From positions 682,001-746,000 of the forward strand of contig NZ_SLXS01000001.1 of assembly GCF_004340785.1 (NCBI RefSeq): a DNA stretch of 64,000 nt, given 5' to 3'. Below, piece after piece: positions 41,894-48,324 of the stretch. Below the pieces are notes generated by a model, which worked only from the letters and a program-made list of their open reading frames with translations, was not told where the DNA came from and ran no database searches. The DNA is from Tumebacillus sp. BK434 (lineage in GTDB: Bacteria; Bacillota; Bacilli; Tumebacillales; Tumebacillaceae). The number at the start of each line of letters is the position of its first letter. The first letter of the stretch is position 1. Position numbers and translations under genes: made by a program.

Positions 41894-42922
41894 TTACTTC
41901 AGCTGCGCCATGCGCTCCGTGTCGGGGCGCTCCACCGCGCCCTTGTCGGTGATGATCGCCGTGATCAGCTCATGCGGCGTCACGTCAAACGCCGGATGCA
42001 AGGCCGGTACGCCCTCCGGTGCCATGCGCTTGCCGCCGATGAAGACCACTTCATCGGACGAACGCTGCTCGATCTCGATGCTCGCGCCGGTCTCCAGCTC
42101 ATAGTCGACCGTCGACATCGGGGCGGCCACATAGAACGGAATGCCGTGATGCTTCGCCAGCACCGCCAGCGAGTAGGTGCCGATCTTATTCGCCGCGTCG
42201 CCGTTTGCCGTGATGCGGTCGGCGCCGACGATGACGAGGTCGACCATGCCCTGCTGCATCAGGTAGCCGGCCATCGAGTCGGTGACCACGGTGACAGGGA
42301 TGTTGTCGCGGTGCAGTTCGAAGGCGGTCAGCCGCGCCCCTTGCAGGTACGGGCGGGTCTCGTCAGCGTAGACGGTGACGTTTTTGCCCGCATCGTGAGC
42401 CGCGCGGATCACGCCGAGCGCCGTGCCGTAGTCGACCGTCGCCAGCGAGCCGGTGTTGCAGTGCGTCAGAATGCGCGCGTTGTCCGGAATGTACGGCAGG
42501 CCGTGCTGGCCCATCTGTTTGTTCAGGCGCACGTCCTCTTCGGCAATCAGGTTCGCTTCGCCAATGATCAGCTTGGCGAGGTCGGCCACGTCCAGATCGG
42601 CGTTTTCGGAGATCAAAGCGCGCATGCGCTTGATCGCCCAGAACAGGTTGACCGCCGTCGGGCGCGTCTTGGCGAGGCGCTCGCAAACGCCTTCCAGATA
42701 GGACAGGTACTCGCCTTTCGACAGCTCCAGTCCCTGTTGAGCCCCGATCGCGATGCCGTAGGCGGCCGTCGCGCCGATCGCCGGCGCGCCGCGCACTTTC
42801 ATCTTCTCGATCGCTTCGGCGACCAGTTCATATGTATCACACGTTTCCCAGACTTCCTGCTCCGGGAGCAAAGTCTGATCCAGCACTTCTAACGTTCTGC
42901 CCGTAAAGCGCAAAGGTTGCAT
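41894..42922 (-). CDS. mtnA: S-methyl-5-thioribose-1-phosphate isomerase
   Basis: MtnA isomerises methylthioribose-1-phosphate to the ribulose form. The 342-residue protein has the family blocks RGAPAIGATAAYGIAIGA (about 44-61), a conserved Cys in THCNTGSLATVDYGT, ETRPYLQGARLTAFEL and VGADRITANGDAANKIGTYS with the catalytic Asp. The ATG at 42922 follows GGAGGAG. It lies 21 bases after mtnP and 17 bases before the aldolase gene. The same enzyme can act on 5-deoxyribose-1-phosphate from 5'-deoxyadenosine. Confidence 0.96.
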   Translation of the reverse strand: MQPLRFTGRTLEVLDQTLLPEQEVWETCDTYELVAEAIEKMKVRGAPAIGATAAYGIAIGAQQGLELSKGEYLSYLEGVCERLAKTRPTAVNLFWAIKRMRALISENADLDVADLAKLIIGEANLIAEEDVRLNKQMGQHGLPYIPDNARILTHCNTGSLATVDYGTALGVIRAAHDAGKNVTVYADETRPYLQGARLTAFELHRDNIPVTVVTDSMAGYLMQQGMVDLVIVGADRITANGDAANKIGTYSLAVLAKHHGIPFYVAAPMSTVDYELETGASIEIEQRSSDEVVFIGGKRMAPEGVPALHPAFDVTPHELITAIITDKGAVERPDTERMAQLK

Positions 42923-42943
42923 AATTTCTCCTCCTCCGTCTGT

Positions 42944-43735
42944 TTACAGCGAGCCCAGTTCGGCCAAAGCGTGCGGGCAGGCGCAGGTGCGCTCTCCCTT
43001 GTCGCTCTCGATGGCGTGGAAAAACAGCTCGCGGATCTTCTGCACGTTCTCTTTCATCGTGTCGACCACTTCCTGATGCGTCAGCGGATGCGACGAGATG
43101 CCCGTGCAATAGTTGGTGACCATCGCCACCGTCGCATAGCACATCTCCGACTCTTTGGCGAGGATCACTTCCGGCACCGACGTCATCCCGACCACATCGC
43201 CGCCCCAGGCCGCGTACAGGCGGATCTCCGCCGGGGTCTCGAAGCGCGGTCCTTCGGTGGTCACGTACACGCCGTCTTGCTTGACGGCGATGTTCTGACT
43301 TCCCGCCACAGCGGCGAGATGCTGGCGGATGCGGCCGCAGTAAGCGTCAGTCATGTCGATGTGCACGACGCCTTCCGGAGCGCCTTCATAAAAGGTCTGC
43401 GGGCGGCTTTTCGTCATGTCGAGGAAATCGTTGACGAGCACGAGGTCGCCCGGCGCCAGCTCTTTTTTCAAGGAGCCGACCGCAGCCGTCGCCAGCACGG
43501 TGTGCACGCCGAGCTGTTTCAGCGCGCGGATATTGGCCCGGTAATTGATCTTATGCGGCGCCACGCTGTGCTTGTACCCGTGGCGCGGCATAAACGCCAC
43601 GCGCTTGCCGGCATACGTGCCGAGCGTGACTTCGGCCGTGCCGTATGGCGTCTCGATCGTATGTCGTTCTGCGTCTTGCAGCATCGCCGGATCGTAGACG
43701 CCCGTCCCGCCGATGATTGCATATTCTGCATGCAT
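42944..43735 (-). CDS. mtnP: Methylthioadenosine (or methylthioinosine) phosphorylase
   Basis: The ATG at 43735 with AGGAGG upstream gives 263 residues and the family N-terminus AEYAIIGGTGVYDP. The phosphate-binding GGTGVYD, MPRHGYKHSVAPHKINYRAN and TEGPRFETPAEIRLYAAWGGDVVGMTSVPE motifs identify a purine nucleoside phosphorylase of the MTAP type. It cleaves MTA with phosphate to adenine and methylthioribose-1-phosphate. The Ser-Val-Pro in place of residues seen in strict MTAPs and the mtaD gene in the operon leave room for a methylthioinosine phosphorylase. First gene of the operon. Confidence 0.9.
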   Translation of the reverse strand: MHAEYAIIGGTGVYDPAMLQDAERHTIETPYGTAEVTLGTYAGKRVAFMPRHGYKHSVAPHKINYRANIRALKQLGVHTVLATAAVGSLKKELAPGDLVLVNDFLDMTKSRPQTFYEGAPEGVVHIDMTDAYCGRIRQHLAAVAGSQNIAVKQDGVYVTTEGPRFETPAEIRLYAAWGGDVVGMTSVPEVILAKESEMCYATVAMVTNYCTGISSHPLTHQEVVDTMKENVQKIRELFFHAIESDKGERTCACPHALAELGSL

Positions 43736-43824
43736 ATATTTTCTGTGCCTCCTAGCATTTCCATCAGTCATTCATGTTCCATTTAATCAGAGGCCTTTCC
43801 ACTTCGTCAAGGGAGGAAGCCTGA

Positions 43825-44754
43825 TCAAATGCCGGGGTGATTCTTAATAAAGTGAATGATCTCTTTGATTTCAACTCCAGGACGGCTCATCGGTTCAAAC
43901 AGATCGCCCCGTTCCCCGATCCGTTTTGGCATCGTGCGCAAGGTGAACATGTGCGGCTGCACCCCTTCGCGAACCTCGTCCCACAAGAGCGGCGCCGACA
44001 CCGCCCCCGACGGCACCGCGCGCGGCGTGTACGGCCCGGAGAGCGTTTTGCTCTTGTGGTGCTGGAGGTAATCAAAATACACTTTGTCGCCGCGGTCTTT
44101 TTTCAGCCGCTCGATCGTCACGATATCCGGAGCCTTTTTCACCATATATGTACCGATGAATTGTGTGATGTGTCTTGTGTCTTCAAACGTATAGCCCTTG
44201 GCGATCGGCACAAAGACCTGCAGTCCGGTCGCGCCGGACGTTTTCGGGTACGAAGGCAGCCCGAGGTCGTCGAGGACCTCCTTGAGGTGCAAAGCGACTT
44301 TGCAGGCTTTGCGAAAACCGTGGCGGTCAACGCCTTTCACCGTCGGGTCGAGGTCGAAGGCGATGTTGGTCGGCTCGTTCAGCTGAACGATCTTCGTGTA
44401 CGACGGGTGCAGTTCCATCGCCGCTTGATTGGCCAGCCAGATCAAGGTGGCCGTGTTGTTGGCGAGGATATAATGAATGTCGCGCTGCGAGTCGTCCGAC
44501 CACACAGGATGCGTCTGAATCCACTCTGGCGCGAAGTCAGGGATGTTTTTTTGGTAAAACGACTTCTCGTGAATCCCGTTCGGAAAGCGGATCACCGTCA
44601 ACAGCCGGTCCTGGTAATGCTTGATCAAAACCGGGCTCATCGCAATCATGTATTGGATGTACTCCGCTTTCGTAATCCCCTGTTCCGGCCACAGCACCTT
44701 GTCTAGGTTGGTGACGTTGACAGGGTATTCGGCCAGCAAAGTGTTGGTCGTCAT
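43825..44754 (-). CDS. ligD: LigD polymerase-type primase domain protein
   Basis: The ATG at 44754 with AAGGAGTG upstream gives 309 residues. It is a stand-alone archaeo-eukaryotic primase-type polymerase domain of LigD: NLDKVLWPEQGITKAEYIQY, FDLDP at 133-137 (metal-binding Asp pair) and TSGATGLQVF at 172-181, RLKKDRGDKVYFDYLQ near 240. It fills gaps during end joining, preferring ribonucleotides in studied enzymes. It overlaps the ligase gene by ATGA and is the third gene of ku-ligase-polymerase. Most Bacillus LigD proteins fuse ligase and polymerase; here they are separate. Confidence 0.93.
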   Translation of the reverse strand: MTTNTLLAEYPVNVTNLDKVLWPEQGITKAEYIQYMIAMSPVLIKHYQDRLLTVIRFPNGIHEKSFYQKNIPDFAPEWIQTHPVWSDDSQRDIHYILANNTATLIWLANQAAMELHPSYTKIVQLNEPTNIAFDLDPTVKGVDRHGFRKACKVALHLKEVLDDLGLPSYPKTSGATGLQVFVPIAKGYTFEDTRHITQFIGTYMVKKAPDIVTIERLKKDRGDKVYFDYLQHHKSKTLSGPYTPRAVPSGAVSAPLLWDEVREGVQPHMFTLRTMPKRIGERGDLFEPMSRPGVEIKEIIHFIKNHPGI

Positions 44755-45701
44755 AACACACACTCCTTGGGGTCCAGTTCCCGAAATCGTTGGATCGTTG
44801 GCGCGCGCAAGGTCATGTCGGATGTCCACTCCATGAACTGCACCTCCACGACCAGCTGTGGCGGGAAGTAGACCACTTCGTCGTAAGCGGTGGAAGCGGG
44901 CAGTTTCGGCTTGACGGCGAAAGGGTGTCCCTGCTTGGACAGCCCGCGGGCAAACGCGGTCAGGGCGGCGATCCCCTCATTGTTCAGGCCGGAGCCGGCC
45001 TTGCCGATGTAGATCAGCCTGCCCTCCCGATACAGCCCGAGCAGCAGCGAATTGACGTTGCCGCCGCGCAGCGTTGCTCCGCCGACGACCGCGTTCAGCT
45101 TGCGGAAGGATTTGACCTTTTTCCACGTCGGATGGCGCTGGCCGATGTGGTAGCGCCCCGCTTTTTCTTTGATCACGATGCCTTCCATCCCCTGCTCCTG
45201 CATCACGCGAAACAGCTGTACGCCCGTCGCGTGGCTGTCGACGAGCTGTACCTGCGCGGAGGGCTGCAGCACCTCGGTCAGCCACTCCTGACGGGTCGTC
45301 AGCTGCTCGTCGACCAGCCAGCGGCCGTCGAGGTACAACAGGTCGAACACCATAAAATAGATCGGCAGCTCACGGCTAATAAGCCGGATCTTGTCGCTGC
45401 TTTTGGCGAGGTCGCGGCGCAGGATGTTCGAAAAAGACGGCTTGCCTCCCGCGCCGAGTGCCACGATCTCCCCGTCGAGGATCAGCGAGCGCGCCTTGAC
45501 CTGTGTCTTCAGTTCCTGCAGCTCCGGATACTGGTCGGTGCGCTCGTTTTGGCGGCGGTTGAACAGGGACAGCCCCGTCTCGTCGAGATAGGCCAGCATC
45601 CGCACCCCGTCCCATTTGATCTGGGCAAGGTGGTGCGGATCGTCAAACGGCTCGTCGACCATGAGCAGCGCCATCGGATCGAGCGGTTTAGGGGTGATCA
45701 T
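44751..45701 (-). CDS. ligD: ATP-dependent DNA ligase (LigD-type ligase domain)
   Basis: A 316-residue ATP-dependent ligase. The nucleotidyl-transfer Lys29 lies in IKWDGVR (28-34), motif III in FMVFDLLYLDG, motif IV in GMEGIVIKEK and motif V in WKKVKSF. An OB-fold domain (about 215-310) follows. The ATG at 45701 directly abuts the ku stop (TAAATG). It seals breaks aligned by Ku in non-homologous end joining. The gene overlaps the downstream polymerase gene by 4 bases. Confidence 0.95.
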   Translation of the reverse strand: MITPKPLDPMALLMVDEPFDDPHHLAQIKWDGVRMLAYLDETGLSLFNRRQNERTDQYPELQELKTQVKARSLILDGEIVALGAGGKPSFSNILRRDLAKSSDKIRLISRELPIYFMVFDLLYLDGRWLVDEQLTTRQEWLTEVLQPSAQVQLVDSHATGVQLFRVMQEQGMEGIVIKEKAGRYHIGQRHPTWKKVKSFRKLNAVVGGATLRGGNVNSLLLGLYREGRLIYIGKAGSGLNNEGIAALTAFARGLSKQGHPFAVKPKLPASTAYDEVVYFPPQLVVEVQFMEWTSDMTLRAPTIQRFRELDPKECVL

Positions 45702-46598
45702 TTACTCGGCCGTCTTGCGGCGGCGGCGCTTCGGCTTGCTTTCCGGCGCGGCGTCCCCGCCCCCGTCCACCAGGGTCAGTCCATCCCCGGCCCGCGTTTC
45801 GCCGACCGCGACGGGGCGCTCCGCCTCGTCTCCTCGGGTCACGTTCAAGCTGGCTTGCAGCGCTTTCATCAGATCGTGGATCTCATCGCGCTTCGGTTCG
45901 GCCGCCAAGGTGATCTCCTCGCCTTCGACCTTCTTCTGAATCACGTCGAGAATCGCCGCCCGATATTCATTGGTGTACTGCTCCGGCACAAATTCGGTGA
46001 CGAGGCTTCCAATCAGTTGCTTCGCCATGTTCACTTCCCGCTCGTCGAGCTCGACATCGGTCGGCACCGACGGAATCTGGCTCGCCGCGCGCACTTCTTC
46101 CGGGTAGAAGATCGTCTCCATCACGATCACATCGCCGAAGGTGCGCAGCACGGCCAACTGTTGCGAGGAGCGGATGATCATTTTCGCAATCGCGATCTTG
46201 CCCGTCTCGGCGATCGCCCGGCGCAGCAACGCGTACGCTTTGTTGCCCGTGTCTTGCGGCGCCAAATAATACGATTTGTTGAAATAGATCGGATCGATAT
46301 CCTGCAGGTCGACAAAACTTTGAATGTCGATCGTTTTTGTGTTTTGCGGCGCAATTTTTTCAAACTCTTCATCCGAAAAGACGATAAATTGTCCGGACTG
46401 GTATTCGTACCCTTTGACCACTTCGCCCCATTCGATTTCACGGTCGCAAGTTGGGCAGGTGCGGATGTTTTTCACCGGGGTGTTGCACTCGCTGTGGAGA
46501 TAGCGAAATTTGACGTCTTTGTCCTCCGTCGCAGCGAACATTTTGACCGGGACATTGACCAGGCCAAACGAGATCGAACCTTTCCACATCGTATGCAT
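45702..46598 (-). CDS. ku: DNA end-binding protein Ku
   Basis: Ku binds DNA double-strand ends and recruits the ligase. The 298-residue protein starts with the bacterial family pattern MHTMWKGSISFGLVNVPVKM and has CPTCDREIEWGEVVKGYEY and SYYLAPQDTGNKAYALLRRA. The C-terminal tail is a Lys/Arg-rich stretch (KPKRRRRKTAE) that may bind DNA. It is the first gene of a three-gene NHEJ operon. Such systems in Firmicutes often serve dormant or germinating spores, but forespore control cannot be shown from the sequence. Confidence 0.97.
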   Translation of the reverse strand: MHTMWKGSISFGLVNVPVKMFAATEDKDVKFRYLHSECNTPVKNIRTCPTCDREIEWGEVVKGYEYQSGQFIVFSDEEFEKIAPQNTKTIDIQSFVDLQDIDPIYFNKSYYLAPQDTGNKAYALLRRAIAETGKIAIAKMIIRSSQQLAVLRTFGDVIVMETIFYPEEVRAASQIPSVPTDVELDEREVNMAKQLIGSLVTEFVPEQYTNEYRAAILDVIQKKVEGEEITLAAEPKRDEIHDLMKALQASLNVTRGDEAERPVAVGETRAGDGLTLVDGGGDAAPESKPKRRRRKTAE

Positions 46599-46644
46599 TT
46601 TCGCCCACTCCTTCTCAGGTTTGGGCTTAGTATGTGTCAGGATA

Positions 46645-46676
46645 TAAAAAACCCCTCATGGTTTCCATGAGAGGTT
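46645..46676 (-). terminator. Terminator of rex
   Basis: AACCTCTCATGG and CCATGAGGGGTT arms with one mismatch, a 3-base loop, and TTTTTT on the minus strand. Confidence 0.85.
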
Positions 46677-46686
46677 CGGCTTGCCA

Positions 46687-47310
46687 TTATTCTTGGATGT
46701 AATACGCCAGCGCATGCAGTTCGGTTGTCACGTCGGCGCTGCGCAGATGCACATCGGGCGGCACCAGCAGCGAGACGGGCGCGAAATTCAAGATGCCTTT
46801 GACCCCGGCCTGCACGAGACGGTCGGCCACCCCTTGCGCGTAAGGCGCCGGGACGGTGATGATGCCGATGCGGATGTCATGCTCCTGCACCGCACGTTCC
46901 AACTCGTCGATATGCTGGATGGTCAAGCTTCCGACTTCGGTGCCAATCTTCTCAGGATCGGCGTCGAAGATGCTGACGATCGAAAGCTTTTCTTTCGTAT
47001 AGCGATTGTAGTTTGACAAGGCGATCCCCAGATGACCCGCTCCGACGAGCGCGACGTTCACATGGCGGTCGAGCTTGAGAATCTGCTTGATCTTTTCCAC
47101 GAGATAATCGACCTCATAGCCAATCCCTTTGCGGCCGAATTCGCCAAAGTATGCGAGGTCTTTGCGAATCTGTGCCGGGTTCATATCAAGCTTCTGACCG
47201 AGTTCATAGGATGAGACGGTGCGAATGTTCAGCTCTTGGAGCAATTGCAGACAACGAAGATACACTGGCAAACGCCTGACAACAGCTTCCGAAATTTTCG
47301 GCGTCTTCAG
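46687..47310 (-). CDS. rex: Redox-sensing transcriptional repressor Rex
   Basis: Rex senses the NADH/NAD ratio and represses fermentation and respiration genes. Conserved family sequence begins upstream of the first standard start (TTG at 47271): KTPKISEAVVRRLPVYLR matches the usual Rex N-terminus. The only in-frame codon near the strong GGGGAGGGG site is CTG at 47310, 5 bases away, so a CTG start and 207 residues are proposed. The winged helix (VSSYELGQKLDMNPAQIRKDLAYFGEFGRKGIGY, about 27-60) and the NAD motif VALVGAGHLGIALSNY follow. Lies next to sigH. Confidence 0.93.
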   Translation of the reverse strand: MKTPKISEAVVRRLPVYLRCLQLLQELNIRTVSSYELGQKLDMNPAQIRKDLAYFGEFGRKGIGYEVDYLVEKIKQILKLDRHVNVALVGAGHLGIALSNYNRYTKEKLSIVSIFDADPEKIGTEVGSLTIQHIDELERAVQEHDIRIGIITVPAPYAQGVADRLVQAGVKGILNFAPVSLLVPPDVHLRSADVTTELHALAYYIQE

Positions 47311-47377
47311 GTAGACCCCTCCCCAGTTGGGATATGTAGCATTTTCACTTCGCTGTTCTGCTGAAAAACTCCTGCGC

Positions 47378-48061
47378 CTAAGAGGTAAGTTTGGTCAATT
47401 TTTTGTTGGAATAAAAGGTGAGCAGTTTGCGTTTGACACGGCACAGCGCATTGTCCACCGCTTTGGTCGTCGTGCCCATCTCGTCGGCGATCTCTTTATA
47501 GGTGTTATGATCGACATAGAGCGTCAGCACTTTCAGTTCAAACGGCGACAAGGAACCGGCCAGCTCTTCACGCAGCTCTTTGAGCTGTTCGCGGACGAGA
47601 AACACATATTCCGGGTCGCAGATCGCCGGTCCCGGGAGCGTGTCCATCAGCGTTCTGTCCGTGTCCTCTTCATACATCGGACGGTTCAGCGAGAGATAGT
47701 AGTTCAGCGGCTGATGCTTCAGCCGCATCGCCGTCTTGATCGCCGTGATCAGCTGGCGGGTGATGCAGATCTCCGCAAAGGCGCGAAACGGGATCTGGCG
47801 CTCCGGCTGGAAATCGCGGATCGCCTTGTACAGTCCGATCATGCCTTCCTGGATCAAATCCTCGCTGTCGGCACCGGCGATAAAGTAGGAGCGCGCCTTC
47901 ATCCGCACGATCCCGTGGAAGCTCTGCAAGATCTCCTCTACCGCATAGACGTCGCCCATCTGCGCCCGCAGCACCTTCTCTTCGAATGAATCGTCAGCAT
48001 ACTCTGCTTGAACGGTTGTTGCCGCGTTACGCTCTTCTGCACTTGCCATTACCATTGCCAC
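47378..48061 (-). CDS. sigH: RNA polymerase sigma-H factor
   Basis: SigH directs early sporulation and competence transcription. The 227-residue protein has region 2 with EDLIQEGMIGLYKAIRDFQ and FRAFAEICITRQLITAIKTA (about 66-112), followed by the SigH-specific segment LKHQPLNYYLSLNRPMYEEDTDRTL, and region 4 with NTYKEIADEMGTTTKAVDNA. A GTG start at 48061 follows GAGGTGA. Its neighbours here are rex and dinG; B. subtilis sigH lies elsewhere. Two perfect Spo0A-box cores lie upstream. Confidence 0.93.
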   Translation of the reverse strand: MAMVMASAEERNAATTVQAEYADDSFEEKVLRAQMGDVYAVEEILQSFHGIVRMKARSYFIAGADSEDLIQEGMIGLYKAIRDFQPERQIPFRAFAEICITRQLITAIKTAMRLKHQPLNYYLSLNRPMYEEDTDRTLMDTLPGPAICDPEYVFLVREQLKELREELAGSLSPFELKVLTLYVDHNTYKEIADEMGTTTKAVDNALCRVKRKLLTFYSNKKLTKLTS

Positions 48062-48129
48062 CGCGCGATCACCTCAAGTTCATCTGCTTACTGTTCAACT
48101 TACCTCGTAAAATCTATTAATTTGTCATA

Positions 48130-48159
48130 ATCTTAACTTCTCTCAATGAAAAACGTCAA
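48130..48159 (-). promoter_or_regulatory. Promoter of sigH
   Basis: On the minus strand, -35 TTGACG (48159-48154), 18-base spacer and -10 TAAGAT (48135-48130). Confidence 0.6.
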
Positions 48160-48216
48160 ATCACGAAAATCACCGATATATCGAATTTAGCTCACGAATT
48201 GACGTCGATATTGATC

Positions 48217-48269
48217 TTTTTCGACATTCCTCCGTTGTTGAAGAAAATTCCGAAAACAGTGTCGAAAAA
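48217..48269. promoter_or_regulatory. Pair of inverted Spo0A-box-like sites upstream of sigH
   Basis: TGTCGAAAAA occurs on the minus strand at 48226-48217 and on the plus strand at 48260-48269, 33 bases apart. Both match the Spo0A box core. They lie 60-110 bases upstream of the sigH promoter. Confidence 0.5.
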
Positions 48270-48284
48270 TGGAGAATCAGACAG

Positions 48285-48314
48285 AAAAGGAAGGATTTAT
48301 CGCAAATCCTTCCC
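48285..48314 (-). terminator. Terminator of dinG
   Basis: GGAAGGATTT (48289-48298) and AAATCCTTCC (48304-48313) arms with a TTTTC tail on the minus strand. Confidence 0.85.
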
Positions 48315-48324
48315 ATGAATCGCC

